Origin: Priestia koreensis
GTDB lineage: Bacteria > Bacillota > Bacilli > Bacillales > Bacillaceae_H
Length of the DNA: 64,000 nucleotides
Direction: 5' to 3'
Assembly (NCBI RefSeq): GCF_001274935.1
Contig: NZ_LILC01000023.1
Span: 310,001-374,000, forward strand
Below are positions 25,944 through 36,048 of this stretch, in pieces. Below the pieces are notes generated by a model that saw nothing but the letters and a program-made list of their open reading frames with translations, was not told where the DNA came from and ran no database searches. A program made the translations under genes and the position numbers. The first letter of the stretch is position 1. Each line of letters opens with the position of its first letter.

Positions 25944-27365
25944 TGCAGATTGCTTTATATCTTTTTCTTCTTTTTTTCCTTTTAACGATCGAAGCAAGAA
26001 CGGATAAAAAATGATGCCACTGACGATCATTGCAACTCCTAGCAAGAACGTTTTAATATCTGCCGTACCTGCCACTACTACCCAAGCTGAGTAGACGGTA
26101 GCTAATACTGCTACGACAATATCCAACGCGCGTCCCTTTCCGTTCTCATATGTCTCACCCGTTAAGCCTAGCTTCAGTTGATAAACAGACGAGATTAAGT
26201 AAGGCACAAGATAAGCTAACGTAGCCACGTAGATAATGAAATCAAAGGCGCTCGCAATTGAGTTAGAAACCGTTGACAGTAGTAGAACCTGTGCAATGGC
26301 ATTTGATATCCAAAGAGCCACCGTCGGCATTCCTTTTTCATTCACTTTAGTAAATGAGGTGAAAAATACATTTTGCTTTGCTGCTTGATACGGAACTTCC
26401 GAGCTTAATAATACCCATCCAACCGTTGAACCAATTAAGCTAATCAAACCGACGATTGCAAGAACATTACCGCCAGTTGATCCTAAAATACTCGAAATAG
26501 CGTCAACGAGTGGGTTTTGTGACTGTTGTAATTCACTTTGCGTTAGAAGCCCCATCGTTAAAATACTGATTCCGATGTAAATAATTAATGAAATAACGAG
26601 ACCTAAAATCGTAGCTTTTTTTACATCGCCTTCTTTTTTCGCACGTGAGGCGAATACAACTGCTGATTCAATCCCGATAAATGCCCAAAGTGTTGCAACG
26701 GCTGCGCTGTTTACTTGTCCTAAAAGACCAACTGTCTCACCACCGCTTGTTCTTGTATCAACAAACGGGCCGATGTTGGATTGTTGAAAAGCAAATAGCG
26801 CAATAACAATAAATAAGAAAAATCCGATTACTTTTGCAACTGTCGCAACAAAGTTAAATTTACCTGCACTTTCAATACCGCGGAGAATTAACGCGTGTGT
26901 TCCCCATAAAAGAACCGAGCAAATAACAAATGTTACAGCGTTTCCTGCCTTTAATTCAAAGGCACCTACAGTGAACAAAACATTTTTACTGTTCATCACT
27001 GGGAAAAAGATGGATAAATAGCTAGCGAACGTTGTAATAACCGCAACATAACCTGCGATGTTTCCAATCCAATAGCCCCATGAAGACATAAACCCAGCTA
27101 ATACGGATAACGTACGACTTTTCTTAAACAATGCTTTTGCATAAATTTGTGGACCACCGCTTAACTCTGGTTTTCGAATCGCCAAGTTTCCAAATACAAG
27201 CGCAAGCATTAGTACTCCTGCTCCTGTCACAGCCCATCCTAGCAAAACTCCAGCCGGACTAGCAGCAGCGGATAACGAGCGAGGCAGCATAAAAATTCCT
27301 GAGCCAACCATATTTCCGACAACGAGAGCGGTTAATAGCCACAGCCCTAACTTGTTTCGTTTCAT
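25941..27365 (-). CDS. APC superfamily amino acid permease, basic amino acid/antiporter type
   Basis: This 474-residue carrier has about 12-13 membrane segments. The first helix has LLTALVVGNMVGSGIFMLP, the substrate-binding GSGIF motif of APC transporters; LWAFIGIESAVVF and the C-terminal pattern fit the arginine/ornithine or lysine (APA, ArcD/YvsH) group. The ATG at 27365 with AGGGAG upstream is preferred over a TTG two codons earlier. A near-consensus sigma-A promoter lies 113 bp upstream. The substrate is inferred from family only. Confidence 0.88.
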   Translation of the reverse strand: MKRNKLGLWLLTALVVGNMVGSGIFMLPRSLSAAASPAGVLLGWAVTGAGVLMLALVFGNLAIRKPELSGGPQIYAKALFKKSRTLSVLAGFMSSWGYWIGNIAGYVAVITTFASYLSIFFPVMNSKNVLFTVGAFELKAGNAVTFVICSVLLWGTHALILRGIESAGKFNFVATVAKVIGFFLFIVIALFAFQQSNIGPFVDTRTSGGETVGLLGQVNSAAVATLWAFIGIESAVVFASRAKKEGDVKKATILGLVISLIIYIGISILTMGLLTQSELQQSQNPLVDAISSILGSTGGNVLAIVGLISLIGSTVGWVLLSSEVPYQAAKQNVFFTSFTKVNEKGMPTVALWISNAIAQVLLLSTVSNSIASAFDFIIYVATLAYLVPYLISSVYQLKLGLTGETYENGKGRALDIVVAVLATVYSAWVVVAGTADIKTFLLGVAMIVSGIIFYPFLLRSLKGKKEEKDIKQSA

Positions 27366-27477
27366 ACTCAATTTCTCCCTTCAATACGTTCCTAAACAAT
27401 GTTTATCATCAATTTTTTCATAATTTTAACTTTTTCTCGATAACACATTAGCGAACTAAAGCGTTTGGACTTTCTAC

Positions 27478-27506
27478 AGTATAAAACGAGAAAATGAATT
27501 CGTCAA
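27478..27506 (-). promoter_or_regulatory. Sigma-A promoter of the APC permease gene
   Basis: On the minus strand TTGACG and TATACT are separated by 17 bp, leaving a leader of about 100 nt with no riboswitch-like structure that I could recognise. Confidence 0.75.
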
Positions 27507-27603
27507 CCTCTATCTGTTCATTTCTTGTTTTAAGTAGAGAGAAAAAGGAAATACATGTAGAAATACCAAATGATTTACATATATATGTAAGAAGGAGGAG
27601 ATC

Positions 27604-27756
27604 GTGTTGACGTGGTTACTTTTGCTAGTTGCAGTTAGTATCGTAGCGGCTATTTTATTAGATCGACCTCAAAAGAAATCTTCACATTCTTTACAAACAG
27701 CTCGTGAGTCTAACACCCGTTCTAAATTCCCTCATGATGACGATGAAGGTAAATAG
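27604..27756 (+). CDS. Small single-pass membrane protein, 50 residues
   Basis: A strong AAGGAGG at 27592-27598 precedes a GTG at 27604 (or TTG at 27607, with better spacing). The frame codes for a hydrophobic N-terminal segment (TWLLLLVAVSIVAAILLD) followed by a polar, charged tail ending DDDEGK. It looks like a genuine small membrane protein. No family recognised. Confidence 0.6.
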   Translation: MLTWLLLLVAVSIVAAILLDRPQKKSSHSLQTARESNTRSKFPHDDDEGK

Positions 27757-27760
27757 TTTA

Positions 27761-27800
27761 GAGCAGGTAGTATCTTTGAATAAGAAGATGCCACCTGCTC
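27761..27800 (+). terminator. Inverted repeat after the small membrane protein gene
   Basis: GAGCAGGT at 27761-27768 pairs with ACCTGCTC at 27793-27800, with more pairing inside. It follows the stop codon by 4 nt but has only a weak T-run, so it may be an inefficient terminator. Confidence 0.5.
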
Positions 27801-28055
27801 ATAAATCTTTACTATCTTATACTATCGGTCCCATTTTTATTGAGGAGAAAAAACGAAAGCATTCATTTTGCATATCTCCATGAAACGAAACGACCAATGA
27901 ACGGAATTCACCCTCAGCATAAATTTAATAGGAAGATAATTAGTCTTTCTTCAAACCATTTCCCTATTTTTCCTGAGTGCAAGGTCAATCAGTTTTCTTT
28001 CACTCCTCTTGTTTGATATGATAAAAAGTACATAAACTTAAAGGAGTGGATGCAA

Positions 28056-28988
28056 TTGGTAAAGAAAGTACGAATTGGTCAAACTGATTTACACGTCAAT
28101 CCCATTGGATTAGGGACAAACGCAGTAGGAGGACACAACCTCTATCCAAATTTGGATGAAGAAGTTGGAAAAGACCTTGTTCGCACAGCTATTTCAAAAG
28201 GCATTAACTTCTTAGATACGGCCTTCATCTACGGTCCGAAACGTTCTGAAGAACTGATTGGTGAAGTACTAAAAGAGACAGGCAGTCGTAGTGACATTGT
28301 AATTGCAACAAAAGGAGCACACAAATTTGTCGGAAATAATGTCGTGATCGACAACTCCCCTGCTTACTTAAAGCAGTCTGTCGAAGATAGCTTAAAACGA
28401 CTTCAAACCGATTATATTGATTTGTACTATATTCATTTCCCAGATGAGGACACACCGAAGGACGAAGCAGTCGGTGCACTGAAGGAACTAAAAGATCAAG
28501 GAAAAATTAAAGCAATCGGCGTATCCAATTTCTCGATCGACCAACTAAAAGAGGCAAATAAAGATGGATATGTTGATGTGTATCAAGGTGAATACAACCT
28601 ATTCCAACGTGATGCTGAGCGTGATATCCTTCCATATGCTGCAGAAAATAACATCTCATTTGTTCCATATTTCCCGCTCGCAGCTGGGCTTTTAGCGGGA
28701 AAATATACGAAAGAGACCACATTTGACGATTTACGAAAAGATATGGATTTATTTAAGAAAGAGAATTTCGAAAAAAATCTTGAAAAAGTGGACGCGCTTC
28801 GTGAAATTGCGGAGGCAAACCATGTAGAAGTCGCACACCTTGTCCTTGCATGGTACTTAGAGCAGCCAGCAATTGATGCCATTATTCCGGGTGCAAAACG
28901 TGCAGCTCAAGTGGAAAATAACCTAAAAACATTAGATGTAAAATTATCACCAGCGGACATTCAAAAAGTAGATCGTATTTTTAGATAA
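28056..28988 (+). CDS. Aldo/keto reductase family oxidoreductase
   Basis: NADPH-dependent AKR of about 310 residues. Signatures: [13 protein letters not shown] at the N-terminus, [19 protein letters not shown] (catalytic Asp and Tyr), [14 protein letters not shown] (His), [10 protein letters not shown] and the C-terminal [19 protein letters not shown] cofactor-binding motif. AAAGGAG lies 9 nt before a TTG at 28056 and only 3 nt before an ATG at 28050, so the TTG is the likelier start. Single gene with its own terminator. Substrate unknown. Confidence 0.92.
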   Translation: MVKKVRIGQTDLHVNPIGLGTNAVGGHNLYPNLDEEVGKDLVRTAISKGINFLDTAFIYGPKRSEELIGEVLKETGSRSDIVIATKGAHKFVGNNVVIDNSPAYLKQSVEDSLKRLQTDYIDLYYIHFPDEDTPKDEAVGALKELKDQGKIKAIGVSNFSIDQLKEANKDGYVDVYQGEYNLFQRDAERDILPYAAENNISFVPYFPLAAGLLAGKYTKETTFDDLRKDMDLFKKENFEKNLEKVDALREIAEANHVEVAHLVLAWYLEQPAIDAIIPGAKRAAQVENNLKTLDVKLSPADIQKVDRIFR

Positions 28989-28989
28989 C

Positions 28990-29030
28990 AAAAAAAGATT
29001 CCGACAGACGAACGGTCGGAATCTTTTTTT
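28990..29030. terminator. Bidirectional terminator between AKR and FAH genes
   Basis: A stem of about 15 bp (28990-29004 with 29015-29029) has an A-run and T-run on either side and serves both convergent genes. Confidence 0.92.
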
Positions 29031-29652
29031 ATTCGCCTTTTACTCGTACGTGACTGCTTCCAAGCTCCTGATCTCCCCAAAATAGACGGAGCGTATCTCC
29101 GTTCTGCACTGCCCCTACGCCTTCTGGTGTGCCAGTAAAAATTAGATCCCCTCTTCCAATTCCATAATGAAGCCCCGTAAAGTCAATGATCTCTTGAAGG
29201 GTAAAAATCATGTTTTTTATACAGCCGTTTTGAACCGTTTGGTCGTTTTTTTCAAGGGAGAAGAATGTCTTCTTACATTCTTCTTCCCCCGGAAACGGAA
29301 TGAATGATCCTACGAGGGCAGAGTTTTTGAAGCCTTTTGCCTGTAGCCAAGGCTTTCCTTGTTTCTTACACTCCGTCTGTACGTCTCGGAGGGTAAAATC
29401 GATCCCTATGGTCATTTGATCCACTACCTCATCGACCGTCATTCCTTTTTCATATTCTTTTCCTATATGTATAACAAGCTCTGCTTCATAGTGTAGATCT
29501 CCTTTCCCCCCTGGGAGGACAATCTCCCGGTCATCTCCACAAACAAGCGCGTGCGTAGGTTTTAAAAATAAAAATGGAGCCGTTGGAATATCATTTTGAA
29601 GCTCCTTGGCATGCAAAGCATAGTTTCGTCCCACACAGTAAATATTGGTCAT
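29029..29652 (-). CDS. Fumarylacetoacetate hydrolase family protein
   Basis: This short FAH-fold enzyme of 207 residues has the metal-binding acidic cluster seen in HYEAELVIHIGKEY and GIDFTLRDVQTECKKQGKPW, then KGFKNSALVGSFIPF and GDLIFTGTPEGVGAV. The family includes acylpyruvases, oxaloacetate decarboxylases and isomerases of catechol meta-cleavage; lacking the N-terminal domain of true fumarylacetoacetases, it is probably of the FAHD1/YisK type. AGAGGAG precedes the ATG. A small gene lies 15 bp upstream on the same strand. Confidence 0.9.
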   Translation of the reverse strand: MTNIYCVGRNYALHAKELQNDIPTAPFLFLKPTHALVCGDDREIVLPGGKGDLHYEAELVIHIGKEYEKGMTVDEVVDQMTIGIDFTLRDVQTECKKQGKPWLQAKGFKNSALVGSFIPFPGEEECKKTFFSLEKNDQTVQNGCIKNMIFTLQEIIDFTGLHYGIGRGDLIFTGTPEGVGAVQNGDTLRLFWGDQELGSSHVRVKGE

Positions 29653-29667
29653 TATGTATCACTCCTC

Positions 29668-29877
29668 TTATTGTGTTCTTCCCTGAAGTAATTGCTTGAG
29701 ACCCTCAAAAAGCACGTCCCTCATAACCTCGTCATAGCGTGTATATGTCGGATCGATTGAAAGAAGGTGATCAAATATCTCTTTTACCTGTCCCTCGACC
29801 ATGACGGTTAGTCCATGCACTTCTTCTCCTGTTAAATCATTTTGAAAAACCTCGTTGATGATTGCTACCTGTCCCAC
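29668..29877 (-). CDS. Small conserved-looking protein upstream of the FAH gene
   Basis: This 69-residue acidic protein starts at the GTG at 29877, with GGAGG 7 nt upstream (an earlier ATG lacks a site). The sequence (IINEVFQNDLTGEEVHGLTVMVEGQVKEIFDHLL) is rich in predicted helix with no membrane segment. It lies 15 bp before the FAH gene and is probably co-transcribed. Family not recognised. Confidence 0.6.
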   Translation of the reverse strand: MGQVAIINEVFQNDLTGEEVHGLTVMVEGQVKEIFDHLLSIDPTYTRYDEVMRDVLFEGLKQLLQGRTQ

Positions 29878-29940
29878 ATTGTCACCTCCCCCATTCAAAT
29901 TTCGCTATAAATTTCAAAATTCCTTGTGAATGTCACAGAA

Positions 29941-29973
29941 AAAAAGAGCAACGAGTATGGTCGTCGTTGCTCT
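29941..29973 (-). terminator. Terminator of the DUF4309 gene
   Basis: A perfect 10-bp stem (29945-29954 with 29964-29973) is followed on the minus strand by a T-run, just after the stop codon of the DUF4309 gene. Confidence 0.88.
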
Positions 29974-29986
29974 CTGGTGTCTTTCA

Positions 29987-31012
29987 TTATTGTGCATTCT
30001 TTAGATTCACATGATCGACCTTTCCATCTTTTCCAACGATAAAGTCGATTTCGTATTTACCGTTTGTATAGACGTACTTTGTCTCTTTTGTTTCTTTTAA
30101 CATGATGACTTGCTTAGGTTTGCCGAGTTCCTTCATTAGGTCCTTGCTCGTCACGCCGTTAATGTCTTTGTCAGCTTCGATGTTACGTCCTAAATAGCGA
30201 ATTTCTTTAATGTGTCCTTTTGTATCATAAGAAAATGCATAGCCAGGGTGTCCCATATTTGCTGGGTATACGTCATAACCGTTTTCAGCCTTGTAAGGAG
30301 CTCCCCATGCTTTGTAGACTGTTGATTTCGCTGTTACGCCCACTTTAAACTGCTGGGCATCATTCGGGAACGTTCCTTTATAGGCTGAACCATAAATCGC
30401 GTGCAGCTTTTTCACCGCATCGGATTGCTCGGACACTGCCGTGTTACCGTATGTTAAGTTAACGTGGTCGACTTTTCCATTTGTTCCCACAATAAATCGA
30501 AGCTCGTACTTTCCGGTTTGATAGACGTAATCTTTTTCCTTTGTTTTTGGAATCGTCAGGATTTTTTCTGGTTTTCCGAGCTCTTTTACAAGAGTCGCGG
30601 TCGTAATGCCATTAATGTCTTGATCAGCTTCAACATTACGCCCTAAGTACCGGACCTCTTTAATATACCCCTTGGCATCATAGGAAATGGCATAGCCAGG
30701 GTGTCCCATATTAGCTGGATAAAGATCGTACCCGTTAGACGTTTTCTCTGGTGTACCCCATGCTTTGTGGACGATCGCCTTTGTAGCCGTACCGAGGGTA
30801 AAGCTTTTCGCATCCTTTGGAAATGCACCCTTTGCAGAAGACTTATAAATGTCATGTAGCTTCTGGATGGCCTCTGATTGAGTTGTAGAAGAGACCGTTT
30901 TTGTCGGAGCATTGTGAGTTGTTTGCGCCCCTGCAACTGCTCCTGCGCCTAGCGCCGAACCAGCTAACACCGTCGCAGCCAACCACTTAGTTCCTTTTTT
31001 CATCGTTCTCAT
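29987..31012 (-). CDS. Secreted YjgB-like protein with two DUF4309 repeats
   Basis: This 341-residue exported protein has a signal peptide (KWLAATVLAGSALGAGAVAGAQ) and two copies of a 145-residue domain, about residues 45-190 and 195-340. Each copy carries the same landmarks (SAxKGxFPxDAxxF, KAWGxPxKxxNGYDxYPANMGHPGYA, KEVRYLGRNVEAD, GKxDHVNL). B. subtilis YjgB has the same domain; its role is unknown, probably cell-wall or outer-surface. AAAGGAGG lies 8 nt before the ATG at 31012, which fixes the start. Recent internal duplication is plain at both protein and DNA level. Confidence 0.85.
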   Translation of the reverse strand: MRTMKKGTKWLAATVLAGSALGAGAVAGAQTTHNAPTKTVSSTTQSEAIQKLHDIYKSSAKGAFPKDAKSFTLGTATKAIVHKAWGTPEKTSNGYDLYPANMGHPGYAISYDAKGYIKEVRYLGRNVEADQDINGITTATLVKELGKPEKILTIPKTKEKDYVYQTGKYELRFIVGTNGKVDHVNLTYGNTAVSEQSDAVKKLHAIYGSAYKGTFPNDAQQFKVGVTAKSTVYKAWGAPYKAENGYDVYPANMGHPGYAFSYDTKGHIKEIRYLGRNIEADKDINGVTSKDLMKELGKPKQVIMLKETKETKYVYTNGKYEIDFIVGKDGKVDHVNLKNAQ

Positions 31013-31223
31013 TTCTATCTCCTCCTTTAAGGATAGTATATGTTTTCCACGGTTTTCTCATTTTTAAACGTTTCGGTTCATCACGCTCTTTCTTCATTTA
31101 ATGCTATTCTTTTCTAACCAGTCAACTCATACAAGGTGATTTTACATCGACCCTCTTCATTTCTATGGACAAGCATCCTTCTTCTTTTATATATTGGAAT
31201 AAATAACCATAGGAGGAAACGAG

Positions 31224-31808
31224 ATGATTATTAGACCTTATGAGTTAAAAGATGAAGAGAGCTGGCTACGATGCAGAGTTCTATCTTTTTTACATACCGC
31301 TTATTTTGACCATGTGCTTCGTGAAAAAGAACGCTATGAGAATCCTTCCATCGAACTAGTCGCAGAAGTGGATGGGCAGATTGTTGGGTTATTAGATATT
31401 GAGTACGAAATAACAGAACGTAGCGTTTGTTCAAGAGGATCGGGGTTAGGGGGAATGATTTGGCACATTGCCGTTCATCCTGACTTTCAGCGACAAGGAA
31501 TTGCCACACGCCTTTTGGACAAGGGAGAAGAGCTGGCTAAAACGCATGAGTTAAATCGCTTAGAAGCGTGGACTAGGGATGATGAGTGGGTACGGAAATG
31601 GTATGAAAACCAGCACTTTGCATTAGTAGATTCCTATTTGCACGTGTTCATAGACAAACAAGCAGAAATGGATCAATCCATACAAAGTATATACAAGAAC
31701 CTATATCCGATCCAAGCCTTTGCTCATTACGCAGGAAATCAAAAAGAAGAAGTTATGGGACAGTTCAAACGCGTACACGAGTGCGTTTGTTATGAAAAGC
31801 TGTTATGA
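31224..31808 (+). CDS. GNAT family N-acetyltransferase
   Basis: This 194-residue protein has a GNAT core: IIRPYELKDEESWLRCR at the N-terminus and the acetyl-CoA-binding motif A in IAVHPDFQRQGIATRLLDKGEELAK, followed by LEAWTRDDEWVRKWYENQHFALV. AGGAGG precedes the ATG. Single gene with a terminator. The acceptor is unknown. Confidence 0.9.
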   Translation: MIIRPYELKDEESWLRCRVLSFLHTAYFDHVLREKERYENPSIELVAEVDGQIVGLLDIEYEITERSVCSRGSGLGGMIWHIAVHPDFQRQGIATRLLDKGEELAKTHELNRLEAWTRDDEWVRKWYENQHFALVDSYLHVFIDKQAEMDQSIQSIYKNLYPIQAFAHYAGNQKEEVMGQFKRVHECVCYEKLL

Positions 31809-31809
31809 A

Positions 31810-31847
31810 AGAAGCCCTCTCCTATTGAAGGAGAAGGCTTCTAGTTT
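31810..31847 (+). terminator. Terminator of the acetyltransferase gene
   Basis: Outer stem AGAAGCC/GGCTTCT and inner TCTCCT/AGGAGA (31810-31842) are followed by a T-rich stretch. Confidence 0.75.
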
Positions 31848-31866
31848 TGTAGAAAATTAATAGTTG

Positions 31867-34800
31867 TTATCCTGCCCAAACGTCTTTCGCATATCGGCCA
31901 CTCTCTTCTAGAGATTGCAACCATTTTCTCGCTTCTTCTACATTCACATTATGAACGGTTTGATAACCACTCATTAACGTACGTTCTACGTCAGGAGCCA
32001 TTTGGCTGCCGTCACCGCAGATATAGAAATGTGCACCATCATCCAGCAAGGAGATTAAATGTTTAATGTCGTGCTCCATTAAATGCTGTACATATGTTTT
32101 AGGCTGATCGCTCATACGTGAAAAAGCGGTATGAAGTGTGACAATGCCGTTTTTCTCCGCATGTTCTAATTCCTCCTGATAGAGATAATCTTCATTGAGA
32201 GAACGGCAACCAAAGTAAAGATGTGCTTCTCCTAACGCTTTCCCATTTTCTTTTAAGGATTCTCTCGCTTGTACAAATCCTCTAAATGGTGCTACTCCAG
32301 TACCTGGTCCTACCATAATAACGGGCGTTTTTGAGTCCCTTGGTAAGGAGAATCCTGATTGTGGTGTAGATACAAAACACGTAATCGAATCCCCTTCTCG
32401 AAGCTGTGATAAATAGGTCGTCGCAATTCCTTGGTACGTACCGTTTCCACTCCAAGAGTCTCCTTTTACTACACTAACTGTTATGCTTGGTTGCCCTTCT
32501 GATTTCTTCGGAGAGGAAGAAATTGAGTAGTAGCGCGGACGTAATGCTGGCAACAATTCAATTACCTCACCAAACTCCATTTCACACGCCGGATACTTCT
32601 CCAATAGCTCAAGCATTGTTAAACGTTTTTGAAGCACTTGTTCTTTGTACACTTCTTTTTCTAAAAGTGCTTCAAGTTCTACCTTATGAGGTGGACAAAC
32701 GGTTTTAGCAGCCATAGCACGGAGCTGTTGGCGCGTCACCGGCTCTTGAAGCTCAACAAACTGAAGAAGCTCTTCAATCGTTACCGTACGATTAAGCGGT
32801 AGGTGTGAAAGCTTTTCTTCCTCTGCCTGTAAACGAATAAGGCTAGATCCATCTAAAGCAAAACGAGTAAGCACGCGATTTACAAGCTCTGGGTAATTTT
32901 TCGGAATGATTCCAAGATGATCTCCCTCTTGATACGTTACGCCTTCAGGTAGCTGTACTTCTACATGACGTGTACTTCTCGCACTACAAGGCTGTTGCAA
33001 CTCTTTATTAGTCACTACTGTAGCATTAAACGCATGATGCTGTTTGGCTAACGGCATTTGTAAGCTGCCATCAATATATTCTAGCGTTAGTGATGACGTT
33101 TTCACCTCTTCTTCTGGCATTTCTAAACCAAATGCATCTGCCAAATCATGCCAAAGATGCTCTTTCCACTCCTCATATGCGCCTTCAAAATCATCGCTTG
33201 CATCTGCCTCACCACGATCTGTAAGACGATGTGCACCTAATTGTTCAAGCGTTTCATCAATAAACGCAGGTACTTTCTGATATGTTGTTGCCCAGTTTTT
33301 ATCTCCACAACCGAACACCGCATAGCGAACGCCCTCTATAGTTGAGGCATGAGATAACCATTCGACAAAGTTTCTCGCGTTATCCGGTGGATGTCCATTA
33401 TACGAAGCAGACACAATAAGGACAGCGCCCTCTGTTGGAAGATTCCCTGCATATGCATCTAACGGAGCAACCGTCGGAGCAAAGCCTTTGCTCATCGCAA
33501 TATCTGCCAAGTCACGGGCCGTGCCTTCTGCTGTTCCCATATTTGAACCGTACAATAGAAGTAGCGGCGTGTTGTGAGCATCTTCAGCTTTTTGACGCTT
33601 TGCTTTTGGTGCTTCTGGTTTAGCGGTTGGAATGCCACCAAGCGGAATTTTCTTCGATTTTGCTTTTACAACAAATCCTTCTGGCTTGAGCGTCAGCGTT
33701 TCTTTAATATCCAGCTCATAGTTCGTATGATCCTCAAAATCAAAGTGTTTTAAGATCATCCCAAGTACAAGCGTTGCTTCATGCAGGGCAAACTGTTGAC
33801 CAATACATGCACGCTGCCCATTACCAAACGGTTTGAACGCATGTTGCGGAATAGCACTTGGATTTTCAAAACGTTCCGGACGGAAATCTTCTACATCATC
33901 ACCCCAAATTGCTGGATCGCGGTGAAGCTGCGGAAGATGAACCATAATTTCATCATCTTTTTTCAGCTCATATTCTCCACCAATTACCGTATCTTCTTTT
34001 GCATATAGCGAGAATGCAGGTGCTGTTGGCCATAAACGTAATCCTTCATTAAGAACCATACCAATGTATTTTAACTGCTTCACCTGCTTATAGGATGGCA
34101 CAGAATCAACGAGAACGCGCGCTGCTTCATCGGCTGCTTTTTTAAGAATCGCTGGATTTTTCACTAGGTAGTATAGTGTAAATGATAGCAATCCGCTTGT
34201 TGTTTCATGACCAGCAATTAAGAACGTAATAATTTGATAACGAATATTTTCATCATCTAGCGGTTCTCCTGTTTCCGGATCTTTTCCGTTTAGCATATGT
34301 GTGAGTAAATCGTCCGCTTCTTCGCCGCTTTCTTTGCGATCTGCGATAATTTTATCCACAAGATCGTTCATGTATTTAATATCTTTCTGAAACTGCTCTT
34401 TACGCTCGTCGTACATCGGGTCGTCAGGGTTAACACGATTAAGGCGCGTCATAGACTCATCTAATGCGCGTACCATGCTTGTAATAAACGGATGCGGCTG
34501 ATCACGATAAAAGCTATTAAAGCGATAATTAAATCCACAAAGTCCAATCGTATCAAGCGTTAGGCGCGTCATATCTTCTGGAACTTCAATGTGCTCATCA
34601 GCATTTAGGCGCTCCCACTTCTGAACAAGCTGCACGGCAATATCCACCATCATATTGTGATAGCCTTTCATCGCCTGCTGGCTGAAACTCGGCAGAAGGA
34701 TGTTATGTGCTTTTTTCCAATTCTTTTCATGCGTCCAGCTCGTAAATAATCCGTCACCTGTAAAATCACGTACGTTTTTAAGCGCTTGACTTAAGTTTTT

Positions 34801-35007
34801 ATCAAAACGGGATTCATCTGATACTTCCTTCACTAAACGATGGCTAGACACATAGCGTGTCGTACGTCCTGGACCTTCAAATAAGAAGATTTCGCCCATT
34901 TCCTGTGCAATTTTCATTAGTGACTGAATTGGTTTTTCGGTATTAAGCAGTGGTAAGTTTTTTAGTTCGCCAAATGTTTCTGGCTGTGGAATTTGTTTTA
35001 ATGACAT
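31867..35007 (-). CDS. cyp102A1: CYP102A1-type P450 BM3: self-sufficient fatty acid hydroxylase
   Basis: This 1046-residue fusion of a P450 heme domain (about 1-460), an FMN flavodoxin domain (480-630) and an FAD/NADPH reductase (660-1046) hydroxylates medium- and long-chain fatty acids near the omega end. The heme cysteine is in [16 protein letters not shown], the oxygen-activating segment reads AGHETTSG, Phe87 (BM3 numbering) is in GDGLFTSW, and the Arg47/Tyr51 substrate anchors lie in [20 protein letters not shown] is the FMN loop and [13 protein letters not shown] the NADPH site. It ends in KDVWAG as in BM3. The ATG at 35007 is the start. It differs from the known P. megaterium enzyme at many scattered positions, so it is an ortholog from a related species. 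Its repressor gene lies 21 bp upstream. Confidence 0.97.
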   Translation of the reverse strand: MSLKQIPQPETFGELKNLPLLNTEKPIQSLMKIAQEMGEIFLFEGPGRTTRYVSSHRLVKEVSDESRFDKNLSQALKNVRDFTGDGLFTSWTHEKNWKKAHNILLPSFSQQAMKGYHNMMVDIAVQLVQKWERLNADEHIEVPEDMTRLTLDTIGLCGFNYRFNSFYRDQPHPFITSMVRALDESMTRLNRVNPDDPMYDERKEQFQKDIKYMNDLVDKIIADRKESGEEADDLLTHMLNGKDPETGEPLDDENIRYQIITFLIAGHETTSGLLSFTLYYLVKNPAILKKAADEAARVLVDSVPSYKQVKQLKYIGMVLNEGLRLWPTAPAFSLYAKEDTVIGGEYELKKDDEIMVHLPQLHRDPAIWGDDVEDFRPERFENPSAIPQHAFKPFGNGQRACIGQQFALHEATLVLGMILKHFDFEDHTNYELDIKETLTLKPEGFVVKAKSKKIPLGGIPTAKPEAPKAKRQKAEDAHNTPLLLLYGSNMGTAEGTARDLADIAMSKGFAPTVAPLDAYAGNLPTEGAVLIVSASYNGHPPDNARNFVEWLSHASTIEGVRYAVFGCGDKNWATTYQKVPAFIDETLEQLGAHRLTDRGEADASDDFEGAYEEWKEHLWHDLADAFGLEMPEEEVKTSSLTLEYIDGSLQMPLAKQHHAFNATVVTNKELQQPCSARSTRHVEVQLPEGVTYQEGDHLGIIPKNYPELVNRVLTRFALDGSSLIRLQAEEEKLSHLPLNRTVTIEELLQFVELQEPVTRQQLRAMAAKTVCPPHKVELEALLEKEVYKEQVLQKRLTMLELLEKYPACEMEFGEVIELLPALRPRYYSISSSPKKSEGQPSITVSVVKGDSWSGNGTYQGIATTYLSQLREGDSITCFVSTPQSGFSLPRDSKTPVIMVGPGTGVAPFRGFVQARESLKENGKALGEAHLYFGCRSLNEDYLYQEELEHAEKNGIVTLHTAFSRMSDQPKTYVQHLMEHDIKHLISLLDDGAHFYICGDGSQMAPDVERTLMSGYQTVHNVNVEEARKWLQSLEESGRYAKDVWAG

Positions 35008-35028
35008 TTCAATCACTCTCTTTTCTTA

Positions 35029-35604
35029 TTAACATTGTTTAATAGCTGCCCAAAGACTTTCCTCAAGCTCATCTAGCAACTCTTTGCTTAAGATAATATG
35101 CTGACTTTCAACCAGAGAATGTACTTCCATGAAGCTTCCAAATAAAATGGCAATGAGAGCGTTCACGTGTAGGGTACGAATAGCCCCCTCTTGTTGACCT
35201 TCTCGAAAAAAATCACACACTAGATCGACTAGTTTTTCATATTCTTTCAAGCTTTTTTCATCTAGAAATGCACCTTGGCTATGCGTTTTAATGAAGCGCA
35301 GTGCACGGGGATTTTCAACGGTAAATTGAATCATTCCCCTAAATATATGATGAAACCCTTCCCTAAAATCTTTGCGATGAACCAAAAGGCCTTTTTCTAT
35401 ACAAACAAGGAATTCCTTTACATACTTTTGAAATAGCTCATTGACTAAGCTCTCTTTGTTTTTAAAATAGCGATAAATGGTTCCAGCACCAACGTTTGCA
35501 CCCTCTGCAATCATTGGAATCGTTGTTGCATCAAACCCTCTTTCTGCAAACAAAACGAGTGAAGCTGAAAATATAGCGCTTTGCTTTGTGGATGTCGCTC
35601 CCAT
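35029..35604 (-). CDS. bm3R1: BM3R1-type TetR repressor of the P450 operon
   Basis: This 191-residue TetR repressor closely resembles BM3R1 of B. megaterium ([56 protein letters not shown]). It represses its own gene and the downstream P450; fatty acids and barbiturate-like compounds relieve repression in the known system. The ATG at 35604 has AAGAGGTG upstream; the next ATG upstream falls inside the operator and cannot be the start. It forms a bicistronic unit with cyp102A1. Confidence 0.95.
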   Translation of the reverse strand: MGATSTKQSAIFSASLVLFAERGFDATTIPMIAEGANVGAGTIYRYFKNKESLVNELFQKYVKEFLVCIEKGLLVHRKDFREGFHHIFRGMIQFTVENPRALRFIKTHSQGAFLDEKSLKEYEKLVDLVCDFFREGQQEGAIRTLHVNALIAILFGSFMEVHSLVESQHIILSKELLDELEESLWAAIKQC

Positions 35605-35622
35605 CTCTTCACCTCTTTTCAA

Positions 35623-35652
35623 AAAAGCGGAATGAACGTTCATTCCGCTTTT
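35623..35652. promoter_or_regulatory. BM3R1 operator, 30-bp perfect palindrome
   Basis: The central 20 bp, CGGAATGAACGTTCATTCCG, are the known BM3R1 operator, and the symmetry extends to 30 bp. It lies between the -10 box and the ribosome site of bm3R1. Confidence 0.92.
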
Positions 35653-35653
35653 A

Positions 35654-35682
35654 AGTATAGAAAAGATGTTTTTCCGAGTAAA
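35654..35682 (-). promoter_or_regulatory. Promoter of the bm3R1-cyp102A1 operon
   Basis: On the minus strand TTTACT and TATACT are separated by 17 bp, immediately upstream of the operator. Confidence 0.65.
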
Positions 35683-36048
35683 AAGATAACCTTTATCTTT
35701 TTAGCAAAAGGTTCCAATAATCTAGATATTAACCATAATAAGGAATATTTTTAAGACTTTTCGAACAATTCTTCCCTGAAATTATTTGATTATTTATGCA
35801 CTTTACATAACCATTTTTATCCATCATCTATTTTTTCGAAAAGATGGAAGTTAATTAATTGTTAAAAAAGGTTTCATCTTAACAAAAAAAGAGTATATGA
35901 ATATGAGGACAAAAAAGTTGAGATAGTAAATATAAAAAGAAAACTGGACGTTTCTTGTATTTACCAACACATTGAGACGGTCATTACTATTTACCTTTAT
36001 TCGATAAACGTGTTACCTTTTTTAAAAATTTAAAACGTGAGGGTGCGT
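35683..36048. other. Intergenic region between bm3R1 and the MurE-like gene
   Basis: AT-rich divergent intergenic region. The promoter of the MurE-like gene should be here, but I could not pick one with confidence. No Barbie-box match was convincing. Confidence 0.4.

Noticed and set aside
35930-35960. Barbie box upstream of the P450 region
   Set aside because: The nearest sequence (AAAAGAAAACTGGACG) matches the published element poorly and lies on the wrong side of the repressor gene.
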